Positions 9,001 through 17,200 are shown, counted from the stretch's first letter. The stretch: DNA of 38,698 nt from Planctomycetota bacterium (GCA_029978905.1 JAPOIM010000043.1:1-38698), one strand, 5' to 3'. Notes: generated from the letters alone by a model not told the origin. Made by a program: numbers and translations.

Positions 9001-11567
9001 CGCTCGACAACTCGCCGATCGACCAAGAGAAACTGCAGCCGAACATGGTGCGACTCGAGCGTCAAAACGCTCGCGGCCGTACAAGGTTCGTCCTGCAACT
9101 CAACGACATTGGCGTCGGCATCGACAAGGCGACCGTCCGGTCATCCGCGTTCAAGGTCACCTTCTCGCCGTACCCTGGGGCTCCTGCCTCAATGGAGCGG
9201 GTGTTGATTGAAGGTGCGGATTACCTCTACCGCTTCCTCGAGGCCAGCAACGAAGTCGTCCTCGAATCGGCGGCGGTCTATCCTCTCGGCACCTACCGAA
9301 TCGATGTGACCACACGTGTGGCGGGCGGCTTCCTGCCAGCCTTGCTCACGGACCTCGCCGGTCGGCCGCTGCTGCCGAACGCGAACGATGGTTCGATCTC
9401 CTTCACGATCTCGTTGGCCGACAAGCCTTCCATGCCGAAACTCTCGGGGATCGCTGACGAAGGTCAGGTCAGCCTCGACTGGCTGGCTTCGGCCAACGGT
9501 CTTGCCATCACCTCGTTTGAGCTCCAGCAGAGCCAGAACGGAGGTGCGTGGACCGATGTCGTGCTGCCCGATCCGGTGCAGACTGCCATCATCGTCACAG
9601 GCCTGACCGACGGCGACCGCTACCAGTATCGCGTGCGGGCCACGAACAACCTCGGCACGAGCGACTGGGGTCTTGCCGGACCATTCACTCCGCTGCAAGT
9701 GCCGACGCTTGCTCTGGTCAACGACACGGGCCTGTTCGATGACGACGGCATCACGAGCGACGGCCAGCTTTCGGTGGGGAATCTGCTCGCCGGTGGCACG
9801 TGGGAATACAGCGTCAACAGCGGCATCACTTGGAAGGTGGGCACAGGCAACTCGTTTAGCCTCCTGCCTCGCACCTACGCTGCCGGCACTGTGCAGGTCC
9901 GTCAGACCCTCGGTGGGGCCACGAGTTCGCCAGGGTCGAATGCGATCGACCTCGTGGTGGACGTGACCGCTCCGTTCGCGCCTGCCATCACCGCGGTCGA
10001 CGACAATGCTGGCCTGATCTCCGGAATCGTGCGAAACGGCAGCATTACCGACGACGCCACGCCAACCCTCTACGGCACCGCCGAGGGGAACAGCGTGGTG
10101 ACGATCTACGACGGTGGCGCTGTGCTCGGCACGACGCGTGCGGATCTCGCGGGCATCTGGAGTTTCACACCGGCCGCCGATCTTGAGAATCGTTCACACG
10201 CGTTCGCCGCGCTCGCCCGCGACCTCGCTGGGAACGCGGGTCCACAGTCGCCGATCTACACGGTGACGATCGACACCTTGGCCCCAGAAGTCTCGATCGA
10301 CGCAGTCAACGACAACGTCGATCCGTTCCAGGGCAAGATTGACAATGGTGGCCGGACGAATGACCAGACGCTCACGCTCGTGGGAAGGTCATCACCGTTC
10401 ACAACGGTGATCATCAAGAACGGCACCAAGGAGGTCGCCCGTGCTGTCACCAACAGCAGCGGTGATTGGACGGTGACCACGGTGCAACTGACGGCAAAGA
10501 CCTACGACTTCGTGGCGAGTGTCACCGATCCGCTCGGCCGCACCGGGATGTCGTCGGTGTACACCGTGACGATTGACCGCACGCCACCAGCCACGCCAAC
10601 GATCGTCGCGATCACGGACAATATCGGAGCCGTGCAGGGGGCCGTCCCGAATGGTGGCACCACCGACGACACCACGCCCACGATCTCCGGCACCGCAGAA
10701 CCAAATGCTTACATCAGCATCTTCGTGACACTGCCAGACGGCACGGCACGGATCGAAGGTGGCATCGGGCTGCGAGCCAACGCCACTGGAAACTGGTCGT
10801 ACACGCCTACCCCGCTCGCCAACGGCACCTACAGCTTTAAGGTGATCGCAACCGACGAAGCAGGCAACTCGAGTGCGTTCTCTGCTATCCGCACGTTGAC
10901 TGTCGTCGGCAGCAGCATCACACCACCGGTGAACCCTGGTGTGCTGGCCATCACCGGTGTCGTCGACAACGCGGGAAGCGTTCAGGGCGATGTCGCGCAC
11001 AACGGCACGACCGACGACCCGACCGTAGAAATCACCGGTACCGCAGCCGCGGCAGCCGTGGTGGAAATCCGCGACGGGTTGACGCTGCTCGGCAGCGTGG
11101 TCGCCTCGGCAAACGGCACGTGGTCCTACACCACGCGGCCGCTGGCCAACGGCCTCCACAGCTTCACGGCCACCGTCGAAGGCGTCAGCACGATCGCTCG
11201 GAACGTCAACGTGCAGGTCGACCCGGCGAACCTCGATATCGGAGCCACCGGCATCTGGGGCCCAGAAACCCCCGATGGCTATCGCACGGTCCTGATCGAC
11301 TTCAACCAGCCGGTCACCGGCGTGACGGTCGATGCGTTCATGATCGAGCACCGCGGTCGCAAGATCCTCGTGCAGGGTGCCACGGTGACAGGCGGCGGAA
11401 TGAACTACGTCCTCAAGCTGCCCGATCGCTTCCGCAACCTGACCGGTGGCTTCACGATCACGCTCTTCTCGACCGACATCGAGAGCCTGCTCAACCCAGG
11501 CAGCACGATGCGGAAGCCGTCCTACTTCACCCTTCCCGACCCCGGGACCAACAACAACCCCGGCTAA
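1..11567 (+). CDS. Giant secreted S8 (subtilisin-like) repeat exoprotein, 5'-truncated
   Basis: The reading frame is already open at base 3, so the gene starts upstream; the TTG at 33 is not a real start. Bases 3-11 encode A-G-N, matching the subtilisin oxyanion-hole Asn. The catalytic Ser lies in DGTSQATPFVAG (Ser codon 213-215; Gln replaces the usual Met after Ser). The catalytic Asp and His would be upstream. Domains then run as follows: a pre-peptidase-like beta domain (about 1000-1200), a long beta-repeat insert (1203-4130), continuation of that domain plus a second one (VDWYSFTL, about 4930), a propeller-like region (about 5370-6360), a region ending in FEGFYIDNIIVGFAERGE, a parallel beta-helix (about 8180-8960), FN3 (about 9430-9700), four Ig-like repeats (about 9970-11220) and a short tail. 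Two DTNGDG calcium-type loops are seen (about 740 and 6280). It is probably a cell-surface or secreted adhesin/protease; the substrate is unknown. More than 3,850 residues lie in the window. Confidence 0.9.
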   Translation, partial: AGNSARDNDQLPFYPASYDSDNIIAVAAVDQFNDLAGFSQYGVTSVDIGAPGVAIYSTLPNDSYGSMDGTSQATPFVAGVAALLASYNPAASAQEIRQAILSSAVPNPALAGLVATGGVLNAAAALDAIQQSTGISGMVVRGGEITVESVWDDVDIVHVLRSEIIVNNFHTKTGVRLVSQSNASLVVKAAGSSAGFTAAGYALEIDDRIGGTVQIVGQPGYPVVMTSFNDDTIGVSLDALGRVVRDTNGDGASSQPAAGDWRGLRFLQNSNDRNVSIVKESEVAYTSEFQANGTVDTAEYLGILAPNYAVENELGVLNSWESAQEKGGDDNRRLGFEIHGTISYDDTTDADVYSFSGYGGSEVWLDIDNTSPALDTMIELLDADGNVLARSADSLGDTSTVDLELVNEGQGGQAVVDGVNQAVTGVAAVADGIAGVVAGEEEAVTGTAAVTDGVASLVAGTTSVLTGTAAVTDGVIGLVQGTTQDVDGVAGTAVNFTSRMTRVGTQVQGDVANATLVQVANINVVTIGADVRDATGALLGTVVNINTGLSQFTLSQPRTIGDTAVLTFSMTPATPYTASLIYLPNAAAVRVGMPVTLPDGSVAGTVTALTNVGFNGRIVQLSAPAAVMTNDILGFGYRANTTTITVSDASMIQVGANVTYNGTATGVTVASVNRALNQVTFSAAVGVAIAHNTLVAFDLPLPGTVPTRDIVVADTSAVVLGATVSIDGGPTGVTVIAVDPTSGIVSLSNWITVNDTAVVGFSTTMTDITINTADFDAQLAGAQVTVNGVVTGETVASIAGNVVTMSAGINVADGDRIGFAFVGAPVVTDQIRIDDADVGTIGAAVTLNGTPTGETVAAILSNNAIQLSGDITVNDGDFLGFDFITVPVSLPVTTTHVRVADTTGILPGVLVNGVAGLPADLRVSSVDAASGTVTLNQLATFGSGDVLGFGFDSTTVNLATTFTTNLPGAAITVNGIDSGVTVVSITGNTLVSSGILDVANGDLLGFAFAGAPVTTDIFRVDDASVATLGVAVTLNGVVTGQTVAGVDIPNNVIRLSGAVTASDGDFFGFDFAGLPIATTRVRVADATGIEAGVLVNGVAGLPTPLLVAAVDLASGTVTFDQTVTVFNADLLGFGYSAATITLENSFDFSPVGAAVEVNGVDTGTTVISLIGNQLTLSGIVDVADGDLIGIDFVGANDQVDTDIFRLDDATVAEIGAAVAINGIDTGETVAEVLSDSIVRLTGAIIVSDGDVLSFDFVGAPITSTRVRVGDTTGIAVGSLVNGIAGLPADLRVAAIDATSGTVSFDQAATVTANDVLGFGFVGTTVTVDDVNEVEVGSIVAGVGVPAGTTITDIDTDTNELTLSNPVDVADGVTLFFGSRSFQLAGANILPGTLHGVVYEGNTALQTFTVDRAGVFTFIAIGDPVAEVVAAQASLDRDTGLLTLPFDVVPVDDIRVEVGYDFATLSLSTLGFQANGTNGAFPLEKDAFRDGDMYSLNPRNAGMRLILPGAVGELQEYFVRVRSQPRYDASATVAEYEAGLTSFDFATPGDIGNGATSGHYELRVRLRQQDEKPGSTVRYAELRYPTVGIDVVGLPRNTQLAGENGENPNDINDVIGQAQPLGNLLATDRNTISVAGSMRGENDVDWYSFTLDYQQIQSIGGVNSGGKSWATLFDIDYADGFRGDLTMSIFDEQGRLIYVGRDSNITDDQPGTDQANDFDDLSRGSLGKLDPFIGSVFLPAGGPSSSTTYYVAISTNEQLPSAMDGTFVSAATNPTIRLEPISSLDRVVEDRIGATGYMANGVFGDRVIQPEAGALIDMSSSLNLDAHIRPFTLGDVVLFVSTSGSLHTVDAYQGGVETTLVTGRFNIGDIDMRTDGRLFQYDGPAGDGGNNGILREINSANGAIVSSAGDAVSDDPATDPTIWQITGNSVDALAIKRTGVAAYDSNGQIAIVYSIRDNDGNSYLYWARSDGSADTRQNDPHGRRSQLSGGTTGVVGNVTGLQFRNETGALYGVSQSGQFLSVGVGGFGGGATPIADFSGVLNPGETFEGLASAPVNLENARYQGMFFAITSQGRLVCIDPDTNTLLANVFDTNGDGYADSHISLPTVAGATGLAFSPLDVNLWHPTELRDSDAGHGQVASPDNTRTAGSGRFGGGVSLYFGLEQFRTGSGGYFDTRVGSASQFGTEANIGYNWQEDLAAGSAITAGGNNYNLPGGAYGTVTTNPFSLAGYDYTDKPTLYFDYFLDTEGAASSGAGNGMRDSARVFISVDDGATWQVLTTNNSARSANGGDTDELPNTPSTSSAIATPFIDNQHVQELFDSTGSWRQARIDLGNWAGASNIRLRFDFSTAGMMNPNDRNSFTPDAVLAIAAPVANEAVVTMLGVEGLEVGMLVRSPLDVDGLATPLVSSDTVITGIDVTTGEVTLNNQITLPAGAILQFFRAMPDLKNMITGAAGSDGNFGDATRGANNAFEGFYIDNIIVGFAERGEMVTNAQPNQTGFFNLGTPTTGNYFEQVLEGAYQLEIRRGTEYGVLTNPLAGSVAITQTFDTNDRLIPQAADTVLTLEENTFAAVDGLVVTSRGTGTVTPVPAGLQLAGLGNATSTTEHNAVFWNIDLDREPAAFFAFDYATTAGETLTALPFTFQLTDTEQLPYGDGVAVSLDGGVNWQTVGAFTATGGATRRMELDLIAQLGVNQLTAQTVIGFFQSGQQAGGITIANAEITTAPIINTSGLVGDQNFLREQGQFLIESNIISHAAQYGIRVDAGLRTPGTNAPHPGVARNLPTINHDSLVPGAVIVNNIVASSGTAGILFSGDPNTGNVPDAAVPYGRIVNNTVYGGDTIGGIGVQVTENAAPTLLNNLFANLDIGVEVDGTSQQLTVVGFSAHYNVTSPVSGTIENSGIILTSNPFVDAKTENFYLTELTPAIDSAIDVLQDRNDFVVVKDAVGLPPSPVIAPARDLYGQLRADDPAIAGSVPGVGLNVFKDRGAVDRVDFTQPTIALAVPLDNSPIDQEKLQPNMVRLERQNARGRTRFVLQLNDIGVGIDKATVRSSAFKVTFSPYPGAPASMERVLIEGADYLYRFLEASNEVVLESAAVYPLGTYRIDVTTRVAGGFLPALLTDLAGRPLLPNANDGSISFTISLADKPSMPKLSGIADEGQVSLDWLASANGLAITSFELQQSQNGGAWTDVVLPDPVQTAIIVTGLTDGDRYQYRVRATNNLGTSDWGLAGPFTPLQVPTLALVNDTGLFDDDGITSDGQLSVGNLLAGGTWEYSVNSGITWKVGTGNSFSLLPRTYAAGTVQVRQTLGGATSSPGSNAIDLVVDVTAPFAPAITAVDDNAGLISGIVRNGSITDDATPTLYGTAEGNSVVTIYDGGAVLGTTRADLAGIWSFTPAADLENRSHAFAALARDLAGNAGPQSPIYTVTIDTLAPEVSIDAVNDNVDPFQGKIDNGGRTNDQTLTLVGRSSPFTTVIIKNGTKEVARAVTNSSGDWTVTTVQLTAKTYDFVASVTDPLGRTGMSSVYTVTIDRTPPATPTIVAITDNIGAVQGAVPNGGTTDDTTPTISGTAEPNAYISIFVTLPDGTARIEGGIGLRANATGNWSYTPTPLANGTYSFKVIATDEAGNSSAFSAIRTLTVVGSSITPPVNPGVLAITGVVDNAGSVQGDVAHNGTTDDPTVEITGTAAAAAVVEIRDGLTLLGSVVASANGTWSYTTRPLANGLHSFTATVEGVSTIARNVNVQVDPANLDIGATGIWGPETPDGYRTVLIDFNQPVTGVTVDAFMIEHRGRKILVQGATVTGGGMNYVLKLPDRFRNLTGGFTITLFSTDIESLLNPGSTMRKPSYFTLPDPGTNNNPG
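1269..1457 (+). repeat. Three tandem 63-bp (21-aa) repeats in the giant protein
   Basis: Three in-frame copies start at 1269, 1332 and 1395, exactly 63 bases apart. Each encodes a version of VTGTAAVTDGV followed by about ten residues. A partial fourth copy (VDGVAGTAV) begins near 1458. The copies differ at many third positions, so the array is not a very recent duplication. They are rich in Ala, Val, Gly and Thr and open the larger beta-repeat insert. Confidence 0.8.
1480..4130 (+). repeat. Array of about 14 beta units (~60 aa), with a 3-unit higher-order period
   Basis: Successive units of about 60 residues share the pattern V-G-a-x-V-x-(v)-N-G followed by G-x-x-V-x-x-(i/v), a short x-V-x-(l/f)-S strand, and end in (D/N)-x-D-x-(l/i)-G-F-x-F. 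From about 2300 to 3970 they form three supra-repeats of types A-B-C. The Asn codon of the A units lies at 2361, 2922 and 3474; of the B units at 2544, 3105 and 3663; of the C units at 2736, 3288 and 3843. The higher-order period is thus 552-561 bases (184-187 aa). About four less regular units precede the supra-repeats and one follows (about 3970-4130). I do not recognise a named family. Confidence 0.8.
7081..7335 (+). repeat. Single detached copy of the ~60-aa beta unit
   Basis: This stretch encodes one more unit of the same pattern (VTMLGVEGLEVGMLV, then a TGEVTLNNQITLPAGAIL ending). It lies about 3 kb downstream of the main array, between the segments NPNDRNSFTP and MPDLKNMITG, which look like the two sides of one interrupted beta domain. 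Confidence 0.6.
9970..11220 (+). repeat. Four tandem Ig-like (Bap/Big-type) domains
   Basis: Four repeats of about 100 residues begin near 9975, 10275, 10580 and 10945. They share the pattern A-(i/v)-x-D-N-x-G-x-x-x-G-x-(v/i)-x-N-G-G-x-(T)-(d/n)-D, then T-(P)-T-(l/i)-x-G-(t/r)-A-E, an inner G-x-W-(s/t)-(f/y)-T-P strand and a closing D-x-A-G-N-x-(g/s) motif. This is the usual Ig-like stalk of large bacterial surface adhesins. The third copy is longer. The fourth lacks the D-x-A-G-N end. Confidence 0.75.
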
Positions 11568-11608
11568 AGGTGAAGCCCAGGCATAACGTTCGGGGTGAGA
11601 CACTAGAA

Positions 11609-11644
11609 AAACAGCCGCTGCTCCCCACGGAGCAGCGGCTGTTT
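11609..11644. terminator. Bidirectional rho-independent terminator
   Basis: A perfect 16-bp stem (11609-11624 with 11629-11644) has the four-base loop CCAC. On the + strand it is followed by TTTCGTTT (from 11642). On the - strand it is followed by a run of T (complement of 11606-11611). It lies between the stop of the giant gene (11567) and the stop of the converging ThuA gene (11671), so it can serve both transcripts. Confidence 0.9.
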
Positions 11645-11670
11645 CGTTTAAGCAAACTGCTCACCCGAAC

Positions 11671-12726
11671 TCACTCGCCCGCGTAGTCGGCAGGCGTGAG
11701 GCCCTTCCTCGCTCCTTTGAAGCCAAAGGCCGTTGGCTCGAACGTTCCCACGAGTGCCACATCGCTGTGCGCGGGGATCGCGCCTTCCAAGCCGGCCGCC
11801 CAGTAGCAGGCGTTGATGAGCAGCCGTCGCGTGCCCTCGGAAATGAGGTCGGTCGCGGCCCCCATCGTCGTTGTGAAAACGCGACCCTCGGGCCCGCCGT
11901 CGATCGAGTAGCTCTTCACCCACGCCACCGGCATCATCGGCTCGTTCTTTGGTCCTTCGACTGGTGCGGCGTCGGGCGTCATCCCATCGAGCACCTGGCC
12001 AAGTACCAGCGGCTTGGAGTCGCCCGGCAGGGGCAACCGCACGCCGTAAACATCGGTCGGCCCCCAGATCTCACCGTCGGCAATGCCTCGCAGGATCGGA
12101 TGATCCTTCGCGTCCGCAGCAATCAGGCCCCGCGTGCTCTCACGACCGTGGTGGCCGTGGTGGCTGATCCACATCTCACCCAGCACGAGCCGGCCAAAGC
12201 CCCCCTTCCAGGCTTCCTTCTCACCGCCATACCCGTTGTTGTAGTGGGCAAACGCAGGGTCACCGATGCCATTGAAGGCGTGCGTCGCGGTCCGCATCCC
12301 CACCACAGGCCGGCCGGAGCGAAGGTAGGCATCAATGTGTGCCATCTGCTCCTTGGGCAACTTGCGAAAGCGGGTGGCGATCACCATCAAGTCGGCGTCG
12401 GTAAGCGCCTCAAGGCCCGGAATGTTGGCCTGCTCGTCCGGATCGATTTCACCAGTCTCGGGGTTCAGGGCAAACACGACCCGGCAGTCGAAGCCGTGGC
12501 GATGGGCCAGAATCTTGGCCAACTGAGGCAGGGCCTCCTCGCTGCGGTATTCCTCATCACCACTGATGAGCACCACCCGCTTTCCCTTCCCCGGCCCCTC
12601 GTGCCCCTTCACCTCAAGCCACTGGTCGGCTCCCTCGACCACCGCAAAGCTCATCAGCGACGCACCGGCCACCGCCAGACCACACCCCATCGCAAACACG
12701 CGACGACCTATCGACGAAACACGCAT
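11671..12726 (-). CDS. ThuA-like domain secreted protein
   Basis: Encodes about 351 aa with a Sec-type signal peptide (MRVSSIGRRVFAMGCG, a hydrophobic core, then about VEGADQ). The mature part matches the ThuA-like family (trehalose-utilisation / class I glutamine-amidotransferase-like fold). Supporting motifs are VVLISGDEEYRSEEALP near the start, VVGMRTATHAF in the middle, the H-H-G-H-H stretch, and TTTMGAATDLISEGTRRLLINACYWAAG near the end. I prefer the ATG at 12726 because GGGAG lies eight bases upstream; an in-frame GTG at 12753 would add nine residues. It is the last gene of a three-gene operon, 39 bases after the DUF1501 gene. ThuA proteins are linked to sugar metabolism, but the reaction is not established for this planctomycete type; a periplasmic carbohydrate role is inferred. 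Confidence 0.88.
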   Translation of the reverse strand: MRVSSIGRRVFAMGCGLAVAGASLMSFAVVEGADQWLEVKGHEGPGKGKRVVLISGDEEYRSEEALPQLAKILAHRHGFDCRVVFALNPETGEIDPDEQANIPGLEALTDADLMVIATRFRKLPKEQMAHIDAYLRSGRPVVGMRTATHAFNGIGDPAFAHYNNGYGGEKEAWKGGFGRLVLGEMWISHHGHHGRESTRGLIAADAKDHPILRGIADGEIWGPTDVYGVRLPLPGDSKPLVLGQVLDGMTPDAAPVEGPKNEPMMPVAWVKSYSIDGGPEGRVFTTTMGAATDLISEGTRRLLINACYWAAGLEGAIPAHSDVALVGTFEPTAFGFKGARKGLTPADYAGE

Positions 12727-12765
12727 CGGAAGTACTCCCAAGGAACGCTCCACAACCGTGGAGGC

Positions 12766-14253
12766 TCACGAGAGAATACCGGTCACCACATGCCCGTGCA
12801 CATCGGTCAGGCGGAAGTCGCGCCCCTGGAAACGGAAGGTCAGCCGTTCATGGTCGAGACCGAGGCAGTGCAGGATCGTCGCCTGGAGGTCGTGCACGTG
12901 CACCTCATCGCGAGCGACGTGAAAACCGAGTTCGTCGGTTTCGCCGTAGGTAATCCCACCTTGGATTCCCCCCCCCGCCAGCCACATCGTGAAGGCGTTG
13001 GGGTGGTGGTCGCGGCCTTGTGAGCGGCCGAGCACCGCACTCGCCTCCACCATCGGCGTGCGGCCAAACTCTCCTCCCCACACCACGAGGGTCTCGTCGA
13101 GCATGCCCCGCTGGGCGAGATCGGTGACGAGCGCCGCCGAGGCCTGATCGGTCTTCCCACAGTTGTTTTTCACGTTGCCAGCCACGTTCGAGTGGCCATC
13201 CCAGCCCTCGTGGTAAATCGTGACGAAACGCACGCCCCGCTCCACCAGTCGCCGGGCGATCAGGCACGCCCGGGCAAAACTCGCCTCTTCTGGCGTGCAC
13301 CCGTAAAGCGCGAGCGTCTCCGCCGACTCATCGGCCAGGTTCATCAACTCCGGTGCCGACACCTGCAGCCGATGGGCCATCTCGTAGGCGGCGATGCGGG
13401 TGGCGATCTCCGGATCCCCATCCACTTCAAGCCGCCGGCCGTTGAGTCTGCTGACCAGGTCAAGCGTGTCGCCCGCGAGGTCCCGATCGGCGCCCTGTGG
13501 GGAATCGACGTTGAGAATCGGGGGGCCCGCATTGCGAAAACGAGTGCCCGTGTAGACGCTCGGCAGAAATCCACTCGACCAATTGGCCGCTCCGCCACTG
13601 ATGCCGTTGCCGGTGCTCATCACCACAAACGCGGGCAGGTCGCTGCTCTCGCTGCCAAGGCCGTACGTCACCCACGACCCCATGCTCGGTCGACCCGGCT
13701 GCGCGAAGCCGCAGTTCATGAAGAGCTGCGCCGGGGCATGGTTGAACTGATCGGTGCGGCAGCTCTTCACGATCGCGATCTTGTCGACCACCTTCGCCAG
13801 ATGCGGCAGCATCTCGGAGAGTTCGGCCCCACATTCACCATGCCTCGCAAACGAAAACTGCGGCCCCAGCACCGCCGCGTCTGGCCGGATAAAGGCATAC
13901 CGCTGGCCGCCAATCACCTCAGGCGGAATCGGCTTCCCTTCCATCTTCGCAAGCGCCGGCTTGTAGTCGAACATCTCCAGCTGACTCGGCGCTCCCGCCA
14001 TGAAGAGCTGAATCACCGCCTTGGCCTTGCCTGGAAAGTGGGGAGGGCGGGCCGCCAGAGGGCCGGCAGCAACCGCGTCATCGCCACGCACCCGCGCCGC
14101 TCCCGACGCCTCAGCCAGCAGGCCGGCGAGCGCGATTTTTCCCACGCCCACCCCGCAGTCCGCGAAGAAGTGCCGCCGCGTCTGGCTCAGGAAGGTCGTC
14201 GCCGGTGTCATCTGGATGCCTCGCACAGCAGATCGTTTCATGGTGTCTCTCAT
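12766..14253 (-). CDS. DUF1501 protein, Tat-exported, alkaline-phosphatase/sulfatase-like fold
   Basis: A 495-aa DUF1501 (PF07394) protein. The N-terminus has a Tat-like motif, TRRHFFADCG (Arg26-Arg27), and a hydrophobic stretch. Family landmarks are FMAGAPSQLEMFDYKP, SCRTDQFNHAPAQLF, YHEGWDGHSN, WGGEFGRTP and RDHHPNAFTMWLAGGGIQGG; their His/Asp/Glu residues are likely metal ligands. The start at 14253 is well supported: its ATG overlaps the TGA of the upstream gene as ATGA, implying translational coupling. DUF1501 proteins are usually encoded beside DUF1549/DUF1553 proteins, as here, but no reaction is established; hydrolysis of a sulfate or phosphate ester is the structural guess. Confidence 0.92.
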   Translation of the reverse strand: MRDTMKRSAVRGIQMTPATTFLSQTRRHFFADCGVGVGKIALAGLLAEASGAARVRGDDAVAAGPLAARPPHFPGKAKAVIQLFMAGAPSQLEMFDYKPALAKMEGKPIPPEVIGGQRYAFIRPDAAVLGPQFSFARHGECGAELSEMLPHLAKVVDKIAIVKSCRTDQFNHAPAQLFMNCGFAQPGRPSMGSWVTYGLGSESSDLPAFVVMSTGNGISGGAANWSSGFLPSVYTGTRFRNAGPPILNVDSPQGADRDLAGDTLDLVSRLNGRRLEVDGDPEIATRIAAYEMAHRLQVSAPELMNLADESAETLALYGCTPEEASFARACLIARRLVERGVRFVTIYHEGWDGHSNVAGNVKNNCGKTDQASAALVTDLAQRGMLDETLVVWGGEFGRTPMVEASAVLGRSQGRDHHPNAFTMWLAGGGIQGGITYGETDELGFHVARDEVHVHDLQATILHCLGLDHERLTFRFQGRDFRLTDVHGHVVTGILS

Positions 14254-17200
14254 CGCTTCACGATGGCCTCATCGAGGTTCATCAAGGCCCGGGCAACAAG
14301 CATCCACGCCGCATGCTCGAACGAGATGTCCGCCGGCTCTGCGTCGTGATGTGCGGCCGCCGCCGCGAGCAGCCTCGTTGCATCGAGTTCGCCTGCGGCA
14401 AGCCGCTCACGCTGGCGTGCGAGATAGTCGAGGATCGCGGCCTCCTCAGGCTCGGCGAGCGGCCGCGAGAGCAACCGCAACGCGAGCATCTCCAGGCGGG
14501 CTGCATCGTTGCCGTCCATCGTCGCTGCCAACCTCCCAAGTGCCGCGGCGAGCTCGAGAAACATCGGGTCGTTGAGCAGCGTCAACGCCTGCAAAGGCGA
14601 GTTCGACACATCACGGCGTGGCAGGCAGGATTCCCCGGTCGGCCCATCGAACGTGGTCGTCATCGCGAAGGGAGCCGTCCGCTTCTGGAAGGTGTAGATG
14701 CTGCGACGGTACCGATCCTCTCCTTCGCTCGCGCTCCAACCGGGCGACCCATACGCCACCTCAGTCACGCCTGCGGGCTGTGGTGGCCGCACTCCAGGGC
14801 CATACATCTTTGACGAGAGCAGGCCAGACGCTGCCAGCAGCGAGTCGCGAATCACCTCGGCCTCCAGCCTGACCCGTGGCCCACGCGCGAGCAGCCGGTT
14901 CTCCGGATCGCGGGCGGCCAACTCTGGCGAGACCGTGGACGCCTGCCGGTAGGTGCTGCTCGTCACCATCAGCCGATGGAGTTTCTTCAGCGACCAGCCA
15001 CAGTCATCCATAAACGTGACCGCCAGAAAGTCGAGCAAGGCGGGGTGGCTTGGAAGCGCACCCTGATAACCAAAGTCTTCAAGCGTCGCCACGAGGCCCG
15101 TGCCGAAAAATGCCTGCCACTGCCGGTTGACCGTCACGCGGGCAGTGAGCGGGTTGTCGCGAGAAACAAGCCACTCGGCGAGCGCACGGCGATCCGTTGG
15201 CTGGCCCTGCGGCAACTGCGGCAGGAAACCTGGCACGGCCGCAGGCACCAACTCCTCTGGTTGCGTGTACTCGCCGCGGTGATGGCGATGGGTCGGGCGG
15301 GGATTCTCCGCCGGCCGCTCGGCCATCACCAGCGTTCGCGTGCCCTGTCGTAGCGACTCTTCAAGCCTGCGGATCTCCGCAACGGGCTCTGTCAGTTCCG
15401 CCGCGGAGGCGAGAAACCTGCGAAACACGCGTTGCTGCTCCGCTTCGGTGCGTTCCGCGGCCACAACGGCCAGGGCCGCTTCTTCTTCCGCCGAGTGTCC
15501 GCGGGCTGCAGCGCCTTCCACATCGGTGACCGACCAGCGGAAACATCCAAGCGGGCAGGCGTAGTGCCGCTCAAACCGCATCGTCACGCGGAGCGGTTCG
15601 CCTACCGGCACGGGCTCTGCCATCACAAACACGGCCGCATGGGCTCTCCCTTGCTGCCCATTTGTGGTCCAGCCACTCGACATCTCGCCATCAATCGCTC
15701 CAGCAGCGCCGCTCACCTTCCCTGCAAACGCGGTCCCCGCAAACGACTCACTCGCCGAGGCCAACTGCACCGATCGGCCCGCAACCGAAAGTTCCAGCTC
15801 CGAGAGGAAGAAGTCCCCCTTCGGCCCCTCGTAGGAGGTCATCCCGGGGCCATTCGCCGGCAGGCTGGGATCCGGCAGCACCTCCAGCCGCAGGGCTCGC
15901 ACGTCCACCTCTCCTCCGGGCAGCACCAGTTCATACACCTCGCTTTTCGTGGAGTCTCCACTTCCGAGCACCGTGCCGTCGTCGCGGACCACCAGGTGGG
16001 GCATCGTGGACGACACCACCTGGGGATGCCGCACCTGCCAGGAAATCGCCGCCTGCGACTCGATCTCATTCCATGCGGCGAATCGCTCGGCCAGTTGTTC
16101 GGCCGCGGTTTGCTTGGCGTCCCCTTCAGTGGCTTCGGGTGCCGGCCACCGTGCGGGCAACGCGTCCCACGCCGCCTCAATCTGCGCGTCGATGGCCACC
16201 CTCCGCGCCACCTGGTCGTCACTGGGAATCAACCACTCAGGTTCGTCGGCGTTGTTGAGCAGCGCCATCAGCGAGAAGTAGTCGGTGTGCGTCAACGGAT
16301 CGAACTTGTGCGTGTGGCACTGCGCACAGCCCGTGGTCAGCCCAAGCCAGGTGGATCCGGTTGTCGCCACTCGGTCGACCATCGCCAGATACCGAAACTC
16401 GAGCGGGTCGATGCCCCCCTCCTCATTGATCATCGTGTTGCGATGAAACCCGGTGGCGATGATGTCATCCACCGTGGGCTCGGGCAGCATGTCACCGGCA
16501 ATCTGACGAATCGTAAACGCGTCAAAGGGCATGTCGTCGTTGAGGGCCCGGATCACCCAGTCGCGATAGGGCCAGATCTCGCGCGGACGATCTTTCTCAT
16601 AGCCATTGGTGTCGGCGTAGCGGGCGAGATCAAGCCAGCGGCGGGCCCACCGTTCGCCATACCGCGGGCTCGCCAGCAGCCGGTCCACCAGTTTTTCGTA
16701 GGCATCCTCCGATTCGTCCGCGAGAAACGCCTCGACCTCATCTGGCGACGGGGGCAGTCCGATCAGATCCAGCGACACCCGCCGACAAAGTGCCGCTCGG
16801 TCCGCCTCAGGCGCGGGCGCGAGGCCCTCGGCCTCAAGCCTCGCAAGCACAAACCGATCGATCGGCGTGCGGGCCCACCCTTCTTGGCGAACCTCGGGAA
16901 TGGCCGGGCGCGTAGGAGCCACAAACGCCCAGTGCGGCGCGTAAGGAGCCCCCTGCTCGATCCAGCGCGCGAGGATCTCCTTCTCTTCGCCTGAGAGCGT
17001 CTTCTTCACGTGCGGCGGTGGCATCACCAGATCGGGGTCGTCACTGGTGACCCGGGCAACCAACTCGCTGTCGTCGGCATGCCCGGGAACGATCGCACGA
17101 TGACCGCTGTCGAGCTCGGCGAGGGCCGCATCACGCAGATCAAGGCGGAGGCCTGCCTCCCGCTTTTCCTCATCCGGCCCATGGCAACTGAAACAGCGGT

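Noticed and set aside
10392-11603. 403-codon open frame on the - strand over the Ig-like repeats
   Set aside because: The + strand frame encodes four regular Ig-like domains here. The - strand product is Arg/Asp/Val-rich without motifs and would run through the terminator hairpin.
11767-13023. 418-codon + strand frame opposite ThuA and DUF1501
   Set aside because: It is antisense to two well-conserved genes and has no recognisable motif.
15432-16994. 520-codon + strand frame opposite the PSCyt gene
   Set aside because: It is antisense to the heme and DUF1549 motifs, with a His/Arg-rich translation typical of a shadow frame.
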